Part shown: piece after piece, positions 1-9,800 of the stretch
How positions within the stretch are numbered: position 1 is the stretch's first letter
Layout: each line of letters starts with the position of its first letter
Virus record (IMG/VR): IMGVR_UViG_3300044624_000747
Span: 1 to 44,731 of that record
Direction: 5' to 3' (one strand)
Origin: a virus
DNA: 44,731 bases
Position numbers and translations under genes: made by a program
The notes under the pieces: model-generated
What the model was told of the DNA's origin: nothing
The model's input: only the letters and a program-made list of their open reading frames with translations
Databases searched by the model: none

Positions 1-699
1 GAAGTTAACCATATTGAATATTTATATGTTACTGTTCCATATGTTACTGTAGATGAAACTATATTAGAACTTGGGTATTCTTCAAGACCAGAAGATCCAA
101 ACTACTTTCCATATGATCGTATTATTGCGGCAGAGAGAACTGCTAGAATGCTTATTGACAGTTATTTAGGATTTTCTTTATCATTAACTGAAGGAACTAT
201 AACTGCATATGGCGACGGCGCTGATGTTTTGGTACTGCCATCAAGAATAAGAACTATTGAAAAAATAGTAGAAAATGATGAAATAGTCATAAATTATGAG
301 GGTGGAGAAGACTATAATATTTTTGGCTATGAAGTAGAAGTTACAGAAACTGGATATGGAGTTAGAATCGTTCCACCTAATCCTGGCGATGATATTGCTG
401 AACAAGAGTTCATTGATATAACAGGATATAGAAACGGTAGATTCAGAAATGGATATAGGTATGAAGTATCTGGACTTATTGGCTGGGACTACATTCCAAT
501 AGAAATAAAGCAAGCAGCATTCCTATTGATAAATGATTTATTGTGTAGTGAAAGTACATGGAGAAATAAGTATGTTAAGAAAATTAATAACGGTCAAATG
601 TCCATAGAATTTTCTGGACAAACATATCATGGTACTGGAAATGCGTTGGCTGACTCAATTCTTAATAAATTTAGAATGATTCAGGCTGTGATCATTTAA
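1..699 (+). CDS. head-tail connector protein (5' partial)
   Basis: The reading frame is open from the first base, so the gene is cut by the window edge. The in-frame ATG at 148 is probably internal, because the 49 codons before it are fluent protein (for example VDETILELGYSSRPEDPNYF). About 232 residues are visible. The helical stretches EIKQAAFLLINDLLCSE and RIIAAERTARMLIDSYLG, plus the position ahead of a neck/tail-terminator/major-tail series, fit the gp6-like or gp15-like adaptor that docks under the portal. This is assigned mainly by gene order and general character; no diagnostic motif exists for these proteins. It overlaps the next gene by one base (TAATG). Confidence 0.6.
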   Translation, partial: EVNHIEYLYVTVPYVTVDETILELGYSSRPEDPNYFPYDRIIAAERTARMLIDSYLGFSLSLTEGTITAYGDGADVLVLPSRIRTIEKIVENDEIVINYEGGEDYNIFGYEVEVTETGYGVRIVPPNPGDDIAEQEFIDITGYRNGRFRNGYRYEVSGLIGWDYIPIEIKQAAFLLINDLLCSESTWRNKYVKKINNGQMSIEFSGQTYHGTGNALADSILNKFRMIQAVII

Positions 700-1124
700 T
701 GTATGGATGCATACAAGGTTCAATTTTTACAATGAAGGCTGAAGTTCTGTATCAGATAACAGAGCAAGATGAGTCAACTAATGAAATATCTAGACGCTGG
801 GCTACACTAAAATTTATTAAATGCTCTATACTTCCAATAAATGAAAGTGGCGGGTCATCTACTTCAGATAACAAATCTTTTTCTAAAGAGTATATAGAAG
901 AACTAGAAACTAAGATGTATACTAAAGAGCAACTAAGTAAAAGATGGAGAATATCAAATATCAAGAATCAAAATAATGTAGATATTTATCAAGAGGTAGA
1001 CAATGTATCTTCCCCAAATACTGTGTTTGAGGTTCACGGTTCGCATCCAATCCTAGACATGTTTGGAAATATTCAATATTATGAAAATCATTTAAGAAGA
1101 GTACAGGTGCAGCCAAATGATTAG
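699..1124 (+). CDS. probable head closure / head-tail joining protein
   Basis: A 141-aa protein starting in a TAATG overlap with the connector gene. An alternative in-frame ATG lies at 732. The sequence is mixed alpha/beta with a C-terminal segment (VFEVHGSHPILDMFGNIQYY) resembling the beta-barrel end of small joining proteins. No catalytic motif is seen. In HK97-like phages the gene between connector and gp10-like protein is the head-tail stopper, which seals the filled capsid. The role here is inferred from order. It overlaps the following gene by 8 bases, which suggests translational coupling. Confidence 0.45.
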   Translation: MYGCIQGSIFTMKAEVLYQITEQDESTNEISRRWATLKFIKCSILPINESGGSSTSDNKSFSKEYIEELETKMYTKEQLSKRWRISNIKNQNNVDIYQEVDNVSSPNTVFEVHGSHPILDMFGNIQYYENHLRRVQVQPND

Positions 1125-1845
1125 TGTATATTTAGACCCATCATCAAAAAGCAGACTTTATGCAGAATTAGATGGAAAGGTTGATGGTATAAAAGAATTA
1201 GCATCTAGAAATACTGAAAAAGAGATGTTAGACGCAGCATACTCTATGGCTGCATTAAAGTTTATTAAATCAACTAATCTTTTAGCCAGATCAAAAAAAA
1301 CCTCTTTCCATCATGTTTATGAATGGGGAGAAACTGGTAAAGAAACTGGCAGATTATTTAGATTAATTAAAAGAAATAATGGCCTAGGTTCTGCAACAAT
1401 ATATACTAAGTTTAATTTATCCAAGAAAAGGTCACCTATATCTCCAATACTTAGAACTCCTGGAAATTCCGGTAGAGTTGTAAAAACTAGTGGTGTATTT
1501 AAAAATAAAGCAGAGGTTATGGAATCTGGAAAATCAGTAGGATTCATTACTACAAGAACTATTGCATTCGCAGATAAGAATAGAAACATAGTTTTTGTTC
1601 CTGCTGGGAAGTCTATAACAATTAGAAATCCAGGTGGACAAGATACCTCTGGTTCATTTAGTAAGCATTTTGCATTATGGTGGTCAACAAACTTTAATAA
1701 TATACTTGATAATTCTGGTGTTATAAAAAAGATAGAAACAAATGTCGCCAGAACACTAAATAGAAAAGGTGCTACTAGATCTGATGTTAGAAATGTTATT
1801 TCTAGCACCCTGGCTCAATATAAAACTATTGGAAGTGTTATCTAA
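1117..1845 (+). CDS. HK97 gp10-like neck / minor tail protein
   Basis: A 242-aa basic protein between the probable stopper and the tail terminator, which is the position of HK97 gp10-type proteins. It begins with a helix-rich segment (residues about 1-50), then a Lys/Arg-rich middle (LSKKRSPISPILRTPGNSGR), and carries a helical C-terminus with many basic residues. It is longer than typical gp10 family members (about 120-160 aa), so an extra domain is possible. Start ATG at 1117 lies inside the previous gene. The stop overlaps the next ATG at 1845 (TAATG). Function is inferred from synteny. Confidence 0.45.
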   Translation: MISVYLDPSSKSRLYAELDGKVDGIKELASRNTEKEMLDAAYSMAALKFIKSTNLLARSKKTSFHHVYEWGETGKETGRLFRLIKRNNGLGSATIYTKFNLSKKRSPISPILRTPGNSGRVVKTSGVFKNKAEVMESGKSVGFITTRTIAFADKNRNIVFVPAGKSITIRNPGGQDTSGSFSKHFALWWSTNFNNILDNSGVIKKIETNVARTLNRKGATRSDVRNVISSTLAQYKTIGSVI

Positions 1846-2354
1846 TGGCTGATTATACACAAAATGCTAGAACAGTAATGAATTCGTTCTTGTGGCAGGA
1901 ATTACAATCGGAAGGAATATTAGAGGCTAAAAATTATAGACCAGACGGGTCTACCAAGTCACTTATACCTATTGTTCCAGTTCAAGAACTACCAGAATTT
2001 AATAATTTAATATCAACTCAGCCATACCTACTTTATGATTATGAAGTAGAAGGCTATGGAGATCAATGGTGGATTTGTGAAGAAAGAATGCTTTATAGCG
2101 TTATTGGAACTAGCGTTTCAAAAATATCTGAAATAACTGAATTCATGATTGATTTATTTAGAAGATTAGATGATTCTGGAAAAGATGTTCAACTATCTAA
2201 TAGTAAAGATGACATTATAAAATTTTATTCAGTAGGTCTACAATCCGCTACTGCCCCGACCCCATTTGAGTCCGAGGGTGGCAGGATGATCGGAACAGTA
2301 GAAATTACATACAAATACTCTAGAATACTAGATAATAACGGAAGATTCCAGTAA
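1845..2354 (+). CDS. tail terminator (tail completion) protein
   Basis: A 169-aa acidic protein immediately before the major tail protein. Tail terminators of siphoviruses cap the tube and join it to the head, are about 130-170 aa, and sit at this position. The central segment (GDQWWICEERMLYSVIGTS, then a helix EITEFMIDLFRRLDD) and a strand-rich end (GTVEITYKYSRIL) match the alpha/beta plan of gpU-like proteins by eye. It is the last gene before a 92-bp gap that carries a promoter, so it probably ends the connector operon. Confidence 0.55.
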   Translation: MADYTQNARTVMNSFLWQELQSEGILEAKNYRPDGSTKSLIPIVPVQELPEFNNLISTQPYLLYDYEVEGYGDQWWICEERMLYSVIGTSVSKISEITEFMIDLFRRLDDSGKDVQLSNSKDDIIKFYSVGLQSATAPTPFESEGGRMIGTVEITYKYSRILDNNGRFQ

Positions 2355-2357
2355 TCT

Positions 2358-2385
2358 TTGTTTTAAAGTACTATCATGTTATTAT
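2358..2385 (+). promoter_or_regulatory. promoter of the major tail protein gene
   Basis: TTGTTT at 2358-2363 and TATTAT at 2380-2385 are 16 bp apart, and TG at 2377-2378 gives the extended -10 form TGTTATTAT. It lies at the start of the only sizeable gap in the connector region and just upstream of the gene for one of the most abundant virion proteins. Confidence 0.6.
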
Positions 2386-2403
2386 ATAAAAGAGGAAAGA
2401 TTT

Positions 2404-2457
2404 ATGCCGGATACTAATAATATCCGAAAGGTAGGTGTAAAAATAGATGGCCGATAA
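2404..2457 (+). CDS. possible 17-aa leader peptide before the major tail gene
   Basis: ATG at 2404 follows AGAGGAAAG (2391-2399) at good ribosome-binding distance and opens a 17-codon frame, MPDTNNIRKVGVKIDGR, whose TAA (2455-2457) lies 8 bases inside the major tail gene. A small stem GGATA/TATCC (2409-2425) lies inside it. The overlap would let ribosomes finishing the leader restart on the tail gene. It could be a chance frame; the good ribosome-binding site is the main support. Confidence 0.3.
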   Translation: MPDTNNIRKVGVKIDGR

Positions 2458-3151
2458 GGGTGAAGTTCGTAATATTATCGTCGGTGCAGCACAGGTCTTC
2501 ATTTCAAAGGGAGACTCAACTGATACCGCTAACTACAAGAAGGTCATGCCAGTATTTGGTTCAGCCGCTGCTGGAGATTACCTAACAGGTGCAGCAGTAG
2601 CAGACTGGAGAAACGTTGGATATACATCCGAGGGCTTCGAAATTTCATACGAACCACAATATGGTGAGGTTGAAGTTGACCAGTTGCTTGACTCTGCTCG
2701 TATCTTCAAGACGCAATTGCGCGTCATGCTTCGTACTTCCATGAGTGAGGGAACACTTCAAAATGTTCGTACCGCTTTTGGTCAGGCAAATGCTTCACAG
2801 GTTAATACTGTATACAATACAGCAAGTACAACAAGTGCAGCATCAGCATATGGAGGAACACTCAATGCTGATGGTTCTGGAAACAACGTCTTGCAATTAG
2901 CCGCAGGCGCTCTTGGTGAGGCACCAGTAGAAAGATCTTTGATCGCCGTTGGTCCTGGACCAACAACTGCTGCTGCTACTACAAAGACAGAGAGAATTTA
3001 TCTCGCTCGTCGCGTTCTTTCTATGGAGACTGTATCTCACGCTCTCCGCAGAAATGAGGCATCAGTATACCCAGTTACATTCCGCTGCCTTCCAGATGAT
3101 GATTTTTCTGGAGCAGAATACGGAGAAATTCTAGATAGAGTTTATTCCTAA
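2447..3151 (+). CDS. major tail (tube) protein
   Basis: A 234-aa protein placed between tail terminator and tail assembly chaperones, the fixed site of the major tail subunit. The text is typical of tube proteins: an early strand-rich region (IIVGAAQVFISKGDSTDT), a middle EISYEPQYGEVEVDQLLDSA segment, and a C-terminal strand region with RSLIAVGPGP and YPVTFRCLPDDDF. Ala, Gly, Thr and Ser are rich in the middle loop. Codon use is unlike most other structural genes: CGT/CGC predominate over AGA and ATA is avoided, as expected for very high expression. It has its own promoter upstream and a hairpin terminator just after it. Confidence 0.85.
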   Translation: MADKGEVRNIIVGAAQVFISKGDSTDTANYKKVMPVFGSAAAGDYLTGAAVADWRNVGYTSEGFEISYEPQYGEVEVDQLLDSARIFKTQLRVMLRTSMSEGTLQNVRTAFGQANASQVNTVYNTASTTSAASAYGGTLNADGSGNNVLQLAAGALGEAPVERSLIAVGPGPTTAAATTKTERIYLARRVLSMETVSHALRRNEASVYPVTFRCLPDDDFSGAEYGEILDRVYS

Positions 3152-3172
3152 TAACTAAATATTTTAAGGTGC

Positions 3173-3195
3173 AACCCCGTCTATTAGGCGGGGTT
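3173..3195 (+). terminator. rho-independent terminator after the major tail gene
   Basis: AACCCCG at 3173-3179 pairs with CGGGGTT at 3189-3195. The stem extends inward through T-G, C-G and T-A pairs to a 3-base loop, giving about 10 bp. A T-rich but interrupted tail follows (3196-3210). It would limit read-through from the strongly expressed tail gene into the chaperone genes. Confidence 0.8.
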
Positions 3196-3221
3196 CATCT
3201 TTATGTTTTTGCAGCCTATTT

Positions 3222-3230
3222 TGATATAAT
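3222..3230 (+). promoter_or_regulatory. extended -10 promoter TGATATAAT before the tail chaperone gene
   Basis: TGATATAAT directly follows the terminator and lies 26 bases before the TTG start at 3257. No good -35 is present, which the TG extension can compensate for. The same nonamer recurs at 26220, 32049 and 43156. Confidence 0.6.
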
Positions 3231-3256
3231 TTAATTAAGTTATTAGGAGGAATACG

Positions 3257-3592
3257 TTGGCTACAAACGTTTATGATACTGCCGAATTAGAATTAGACAA
3301 TGGAGATATTGTCATAATCAAACCACTTGCAATCAAGCAATTAAAAAAGTTTATGGCAGTTATTAGAGAATTAGATTCAGAAGAGATTAAAACAGAAGAA
3401 GATGCTATGGATATTTTTATTAAAGCATCAATGATTTGCCTAGAGAAGACCGCTCCATCTATTGCGTTCGATAGAGAAGCATTTGAAGAAGCAGTAAATG
3501 TCCCCACGATGATGAAGATCCTTGAAATTTGTGGAGGATTAAAAATGAATGACCCAAATCTACTGGGAGCGGCTCTAGTTGGAACGAACTAG
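3257..3592 (+). CDS. tail assembly chaperone, short form (gpG-like)
   Basis: A 111-aa protein with a TTG start chosen because AGGAGG (3245-3250) lies 6 bases upstream; no ATG is suitable. The sequence (ELELDNGDIVIIKPLAIKQL, then EDAMDIFIKASMICLE) matches the style of siphovirus gpG-like chaperones, which bind the tape measure and major tail protein during tail assembly but are not in the virion. Near its end, after codon 100, lies the slippery heptamer CCCAAAT that diverts some ribosomes into the -1 frame. Unshifted ribosomes end at the TAG 3590-3592. Confidence 0.85.
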   Translation: MATNVYDTAELELDNGDIVIIKPLAIKQLKKFMAVIRELDSEEIKTEEDAMDIFIKASMICLEKTAPSIAFDREAFEEAVNVPTMMKILEICGGLKMNDPNLLGAALVGTN

Positions 3593-3873
3593 ATCTAGCC
3601 GCTCTGGAATCTGAGGCATTTCTGTTGGGAAACTGGAAAAATTACGACGAACTGGAAGAAAATCTATCACTAGAAGAACTTCTAGCAGTACTTAATGCTC
3701 AAAGACGCCAGGAGCGTGAAAAGCAAAGGTTCCTTGCAGCATTGCAGGGAGTTGATCTTTCTGATCCAGAACCATTAGACATAACAGAACTATCAGGATA
3801 TGATGCTGCACAAGCAGGATTTGGAATAGGGCTTGGCCTAGGCCATGCCACCCAGGAGGTAGTTGAAGTTTGA
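3257..3873 (+). CDS. tail assembly chaperone, frameshifted long form (gpGT-like)
   Basis: Made by a -1 shift at 3553-3559: 100 residues of the short form, then about 105 residues ending at TGA 3871-3873, about 205 aa in all. The added part begins KSTGSGSSWNELDLAALESE and continues with EENLSLEELLAVLNAQRR, an acidic/helical T domain of the type that contacts the tape measure. The unshifted second frame has only a weak TTG (3625), so fusion is the likely way it is expressed. It overlaps the tape measure start by four bases. Confidence 0.8.
3553..3559 (+). promoter_or_regulatory. programmed -1 ribosomal frameshift site CCCAAAT
   Basis: In the frame of the gpG-like gene the heptamer reads C CCA AAT, the canonical X XXY YYZ pattern. 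After a -1 slip, the new frame from 3556 runs without a stop to 3873 and joins the downstream open frame. The shift direction (frame 2 to frame 1) is the one used by lambda-type G/GT genes. Confidence 0.85.
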
Positions 3874-6800
3874 GTCGTATAGATATTAATGTAGTTGCTA
3901 CTGGCAATTTTTCTACAATAGAAGCGCAGATTGCTAAATTAAAGGCAGACATTGCTGGGTTAAGTGCTGCTGGATTAGCAGTTAACCCACAGGCTACAAG
4001 GTCTATGCAGACCTATATATCTACATTCTCAGACGCATTAAATGCTAGTGGTAACTTTACCACAAAGATGGTCAATCTTACCTCAGAGACAGAGAGATTT
4101 GGAAGAAGCCTTGAAAGAGGAAATCTAAGGCTCGGACAATACTTTAGAACAGCCACACAACATATTAGAAGTCAACAAGGAGAAATTTCTAAATTAGCCA
4201 AAGAAAACGTAAGGCTAATGAATTCCAGGACACTCGCTCTTGGTGACGGTAGGGCAATGGTTATTACTCCTACTGGGATTGATGAGGCTATTCATAAACA
4301 ACAAATTCTTAATCAAGAATATAGAATTTTCAGACAGGTTGTTGCAGGAGGATCTACTCAATTAATTAACTGGGGAAAGAATACCCAATGGGCAGGACGC
4401 CAATTAACCGTTGGCCTGACTGTACCGCTAACCATATTTGGAGCGGCTGCAGGAAAAGTATTTATGGATGCAGACAAGCAACTAACAAGGCTTGCTAAGG
4501 TTTATGGAGATGCTTCCAAGGGAATGACAGACCAGTCTGAACTACAAGCAATCAGACAAGAGACACTTGGACTAGCAAAAGAAATTGCATCTACAATGGG
4601 TGTTGCTGTTACAGAAACATTGGGATTAGCCGCAGACATTGCCGCTACTGGAAAGCAAGGAAATGAACTTCTCGCTGCAACAAATGAGGCAGTAAGACTA
4701 TCTGTTTTGGGTGAAGTTGATAGGCAAGAAGCCATGAAAACAACTCTAGCAATTCAGACAGTATTTAAAAAAGATACCCAGGGTCTTGCAGATTCTATTA
4801 ACTTTCTAAATGCTGTAGAAAACCAAACATCTACAAGCCTAAATGACTTGTCTACGGCTATCGTAAAGGCTGGTCCAGTTGTACAAGGTCTTGGAGGATC
4901 TGTTGAAGATCTAGCCCTGATGCTTGTTGCTATGCGTGAGGGTGGAGTTCCTGCATCAGAAGCAGCAAATGCTATTAAATCTTCATTAGGTGCATTGATT
5001 AATCCAACTAAGCAGACTACAGAGGTTCTAAGTAAGTTCGGAATCAATATCAATGAAATAGTCAATAAAAATGCTGGTAATGTTATAGGAACACTTACAG
5101 ATCTACAATCTGCACTAGAAGGTTTAGATTCACTTTCTCGTCAAAGAGCAATCGAACAACTTTTTGGAAAGTTCCAATTTTCAAGAATCAATGCTCTTCT
5201 AAGCAATTTAAATAAGGCTGGAAGCCAGACTGAACAAGTCCTAGCCCTTGCTGGCATGAGTGCCGCTGATTTAGCAGCCAATGCTGATAAGGAATTAAAG
5301 GTTCTTACAGAATCTACAACAGTAAGATTCCAAAGAGCAGTAGAAACATTAAAGGCAAATCTTATTCCTATCGGTGAGGTTTTTGTCACTATTGCCACCG
5401 TATTGATTAATGTTGGAAATAAAATTTTAGACGTATTCAATAATCTTCCAGAACCAATACAAGCACTTTTGAAGGGTCTAGGGTATCTAACCGCCTTTGC
5501 TGGCCCACTAATTATGATTACAGGTGTCCTAGGCAACTTCTTTGGCTATCTAATCAAGGGTATCAGTTTCTTTATGGGAATAAAGAGGGCTGGAAGAGGG
5601 ATATTCCAGCACATCACAGAAGAGACTATAGCCGCAGAAAGTGCGACTCTTTCATTAACAGATTCAGCATTTAAAGAAGAAGAAGCATTTAAGCAATTAG
5701 CAGCAGCAATCGATATGCTAAATGCCAAACTTGAACAACTAGCACTTAATCTCAGAGAAGCCGCAGGAGCAGGGCAAGGAATTGCTACTATGGCTAATGC
5801 TGAAGCATCAGCCCTTGCAGGCGCAGGGGGGATGTATGGTGAACAAAGATTTAGATTTACAGGTGAGGGTGGAAAAACAAGTGGTATAAGCAAGCCACAT
5901 TATTATTCCGCCGCTAAATTCCTTGCTGCTACACGCGAAACAGGTGCCCCAACAGAGTTTGCTGGATTAACTGATGCACAGATTAAGGGCGGATTAAGAT
6001 CACAGCATATGATTGCTCCAGGTGGCGAATATGGTCTTATCCAAAGTCAATTAGGAAAGCAAACTGCAATATACAGTAATGAACAAGAAAGACAGGATTT
6101 CCTTAGCCAAATAACTGGAATTATTGGTAAGGGTGGATATACTGTAGATCCACAAGCAGCATTAAAGGCAGTTGTCGCAAGTAGAGAAGATTTTATTAAG
6201 AGGCAGGCTGAGTTTAGGGCAAGGTTAGAAGGACTTGCAGAGTTGCCAAGTGACGTATTAACTAGACTTAGTGCTTCATTAAATGAAGCATCAAAATCTG
6301 GTGGCGACGTTGCTGCTCAGGCTGAAAGGATTGTTTCACAAGCAATCGCAGAGGATAAAGCAGCGACTCGTAAATATGCTCAAACTCGCGCAGAAACAAT
6401 TGACCACCTATCATCTATGCAGAATTTAGGAACAGAAGATTTTGCAAAAGAGGCTGCTCTCTATACTGGCTCTAAAGAAGTTAGTGCTAGGGGGAAACTA
6501 ACTGCTAAGGGAATGACAGCAGATATAACTGCATCATTAGATGGTGCAGTTCAGGTTAGTATGGTGCAGTTAGGATCTCAGTTTGCTGCAGACTCAGAAC
6601 TTATGTTGAGAACAGCAACAGAAGAGGCAATTGGTCAAAGTCGTGACACATTCATATCTCAAGGTAAGAAGAGCGGCAGAAAACTAATTCAATTTGTTGA
6701 TACTTCTGGAACCAAGTTTATAGCAGATATAACAAATGGATTAGAGAATGCTATAGTTTATAGATTAGATGAATCTGGTAGAGTTATAGAATCTGCTCTT

Positions 6801-9800
6801 TCAAAATCTGCTGCTAAGAAAAAAATGTCAACATCTAGGGCTCAAACAGCAGTTGCTAAATTCCATGCTGCAGAAGATAGACTAGATGCAATGGTTGCTG
6901 CTGATATAGAGGCCGCTGCCTTGGCACAACAAAATGCAGCAGCAGGAATAGATAATCCTAATGCTGGAAAGGGCGGCATTAGAGGGCGTTTAGCAGGCCG
7001 TGGAGCAGGAGTTGCTATGGGCTTAGGGTCTGTAGCATCTATGGCTACAATGTTCGCTCCAACTGGAGATAATCAAGCATTAAATACTGGACTTAATATT
7101 CTTGGCGGCGCGGGGCTTGGTATTTCTATGGGCGCTATGGCTGGCCCTCCTGGAATGATCGTTGGAGGTATATTGGGAGCAATTATTCCTTCTGTGTCTG
7201 CAATGGCAGAAGCCACTCAAAAAACATATGATGAAGCCAGGGCAAGAATAGAAGCAATCAGATCACAATTTGGTCGCCTAAGTGAACAAGAACAAAACTT
7301 GCTTGGTGTAGATATTAAATCTATGTCAGAAATGACATTCAATGCGTTAAATAATAAAACTCAAGAAGCAGCAAGTGCCGTAGACGAATTTGCACAATCA
7401 ATTAGAGATGCTGCGGCTGGAACAGCAGAATACAATAAGGCTCAAACATTTAGAAATGCAACTAGTGCAGAAGATATTATGAGTTCTGGAGCATTTAGAT
7501 TACTAGTAGGATCTGCATTAGCAACTGGTGCTGATCAATCTGGGGTAAGAAATATTCTAGAGGCGTATATGAAGGCTACAGACAAGCAAGTATATGCTGC
7601 AGAAGTTTTTGCTGGTGCAGAGGAATCTATGTCAAGGGGTCTGGAAGGATTCATACAGTCTGAAAGAGACAGAGTAAGTGGTGCAAATAAAGAACTGCTA
7701 GCAGGATTCAAACAATATATGCCTGCCACATATGGAGAATTAAGTCCAATCCAGGCTGGTAAAGATTTTGCTCAGGCATCAAGAAGTTTTGAACAATTTG
7801 TTTCTCAAGGATTAAAAATTGAGGGAATGGACATAACCTCACTTGCAGCAGGGATAATAGATCCAAACTTTATAAGTCAATTAAGTAGAAATGCTACAGG
7901 TGCAGATGCTGGATTTGCTGGTCCACAAATATATCAAATTCAATTAAATGGTCAAGATATTAGTGCAGAGCAAAGTCAAGCAATATTAGACTCTATTTCT
8001 CCAATTACTCAAGGCGTAACTGCTGGAAGTAATATAAAGATGATAAACCCAGCCATTAAGCAGAACCTTGATTTGCTTCAAACTTATAGAGAAGAAGTTT
8101 CAGTAGTAGGTAAAGTAATTGCTGACGCATTTGCTACTCAGCCGTTAGAGGATTTTGAAGATAGCATTCTACCAATAGTAGAAATGCTAGGACTTACTAG
8201 AGATGAGATGCAACAATTTAGATCAGAACTTCCACAAGATGGTAGAGAGGTCTTTGATCAGATATTTGCCAGTACTCAGAGTATGACGGCTGCCATGGCT
8301 GCAGCGAGACTTGCTGTTGCAGAAGTTGGATATGATATTGATAAGTTGAGAGGCAAGACAGCAGGAGAAATCCTCCTTATTGTGAGACAAGTTATTGTTA
8401 CAGAACAGATCCAACAAGGTCTTGCAGACGTTACTTCTTCTGCAGAATTTAGTGGAAAGACTAGAGAGCAAAGATTACAAGATACTGGATCTGGTAGTGG
8501 CGGTGGTGGATCTGCCGATACATCTGGAATAGAAGATACATATGATAGACAGATTGAGAAGCAAGATGAATTAATTGAACGCATCAGAAAAGAAAGAGAA
8601 GAGCGTCAGAAGTTATTTGACCTAGAAAAGCAAGCATTCGACTTTGCTATGCAAGAGCAGGATCTAAAGAATCAAATTGCTCGCGCTAGGGCTGAAGGAA
8701 ATACTGCTGAAGCCGCAATGCTTCAATCCAGACTTGATAATGCTAGGGCTACGAATAAAGAGCAAGAAAATGAAAGACGTAGACAAGAAATCGAAGATCG
8801 TAAGATTGAAGCAGCAGAAAAGAGAAAAGAGGCTCTACAAAAGGCAAAGGAAATCGCTACCAAGGATGCTCAGGGCGGCGGTGGAGGTGGAGGATCTTCT
8901 GCAGAGAAGACTGCTAAAGAAGTAACATATCTTACTAGACAAGCAATTGATGGAGTACTAAAGGAAGTTGCAGAAGAGAATATATTCTTAACTCCAGAAG
9001 AATTCCTTCAATCAGAGCAAATTCAAAAGATGATGAAGCAATTGCGCGATGGATATGGTGCAACAGTAGAAGAAGCACAGGCATATGCAATGAACTTCTA
9101 CAATGCCAGCAATCAGATGGTGCTTAGTGCAGTAACCGATCTTGACGCAATAAGAGATCGCTTCACTCAACAATTTAGCCTTTATGAAGAGTTTACTAAT
9201 TTGCCAGATGAACAAAAGGCACAGATTCAATCTAATCTAGAATTTATAATGTTCAATCCAGTACTTTCCCGTGGAGAAAAGATAGACCAAGCAGTAGAAT
9301 TGTTCAGGAACCTTGGCATGGGGCCAAAGGAGGCTGCAGATGCTGCTAAAGAATCATATGATGTTATTAAGGGTCTATATGGAAGAAATGGCGCACAGAC
9401 TGTTGTAAATGAATTCAGAGATGAATGGTCTAAGATTAAAGACCAGTTCGATCCAGAAACAGCAAAAACTGTGTCTACCCTATTCCTTGAGGGGATTAAA
9501 GAAGGAAGTACTAAGCCAGAAATTCTTAATGCAATATCTGCTGAAATTTATAAATCTACATATACAGATGGCATAGAGAAGGGACTAAACCCAACAGTTG
9601 CAGCCGCACTAGCACAGGGCATGGCTGATGAAGTTAAGACTACAACATCTAATGCCTTAAAGAACTTCAATGTACAAGTTCCATTCGTTGCAACATATGA
9701 TGATGGTGTTCTACCAGATTTCCTTAAGAAGACTATGGCAGGCGGCTTAGGTTCAGCAAATAAGGGCATGAGAGCAATGGGATTCGATGTAAGTCATAGG

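Noticed and set aside
1317-1808. Open frames on the minus strand, also 5141-5536, 12141-12509 and 13710-14126
   Set aside because: They are the reverse of strong + strand genes, lack ribosome-binding sites and motifs, and their length comes from codon bias of the genes opposite.
8677-8925. Lys-rich + strand frame within the tape measure gene
   Set aside because: It is a shifted reading of the charged coiled coil of the tape measure, without any ribosome-binding site.
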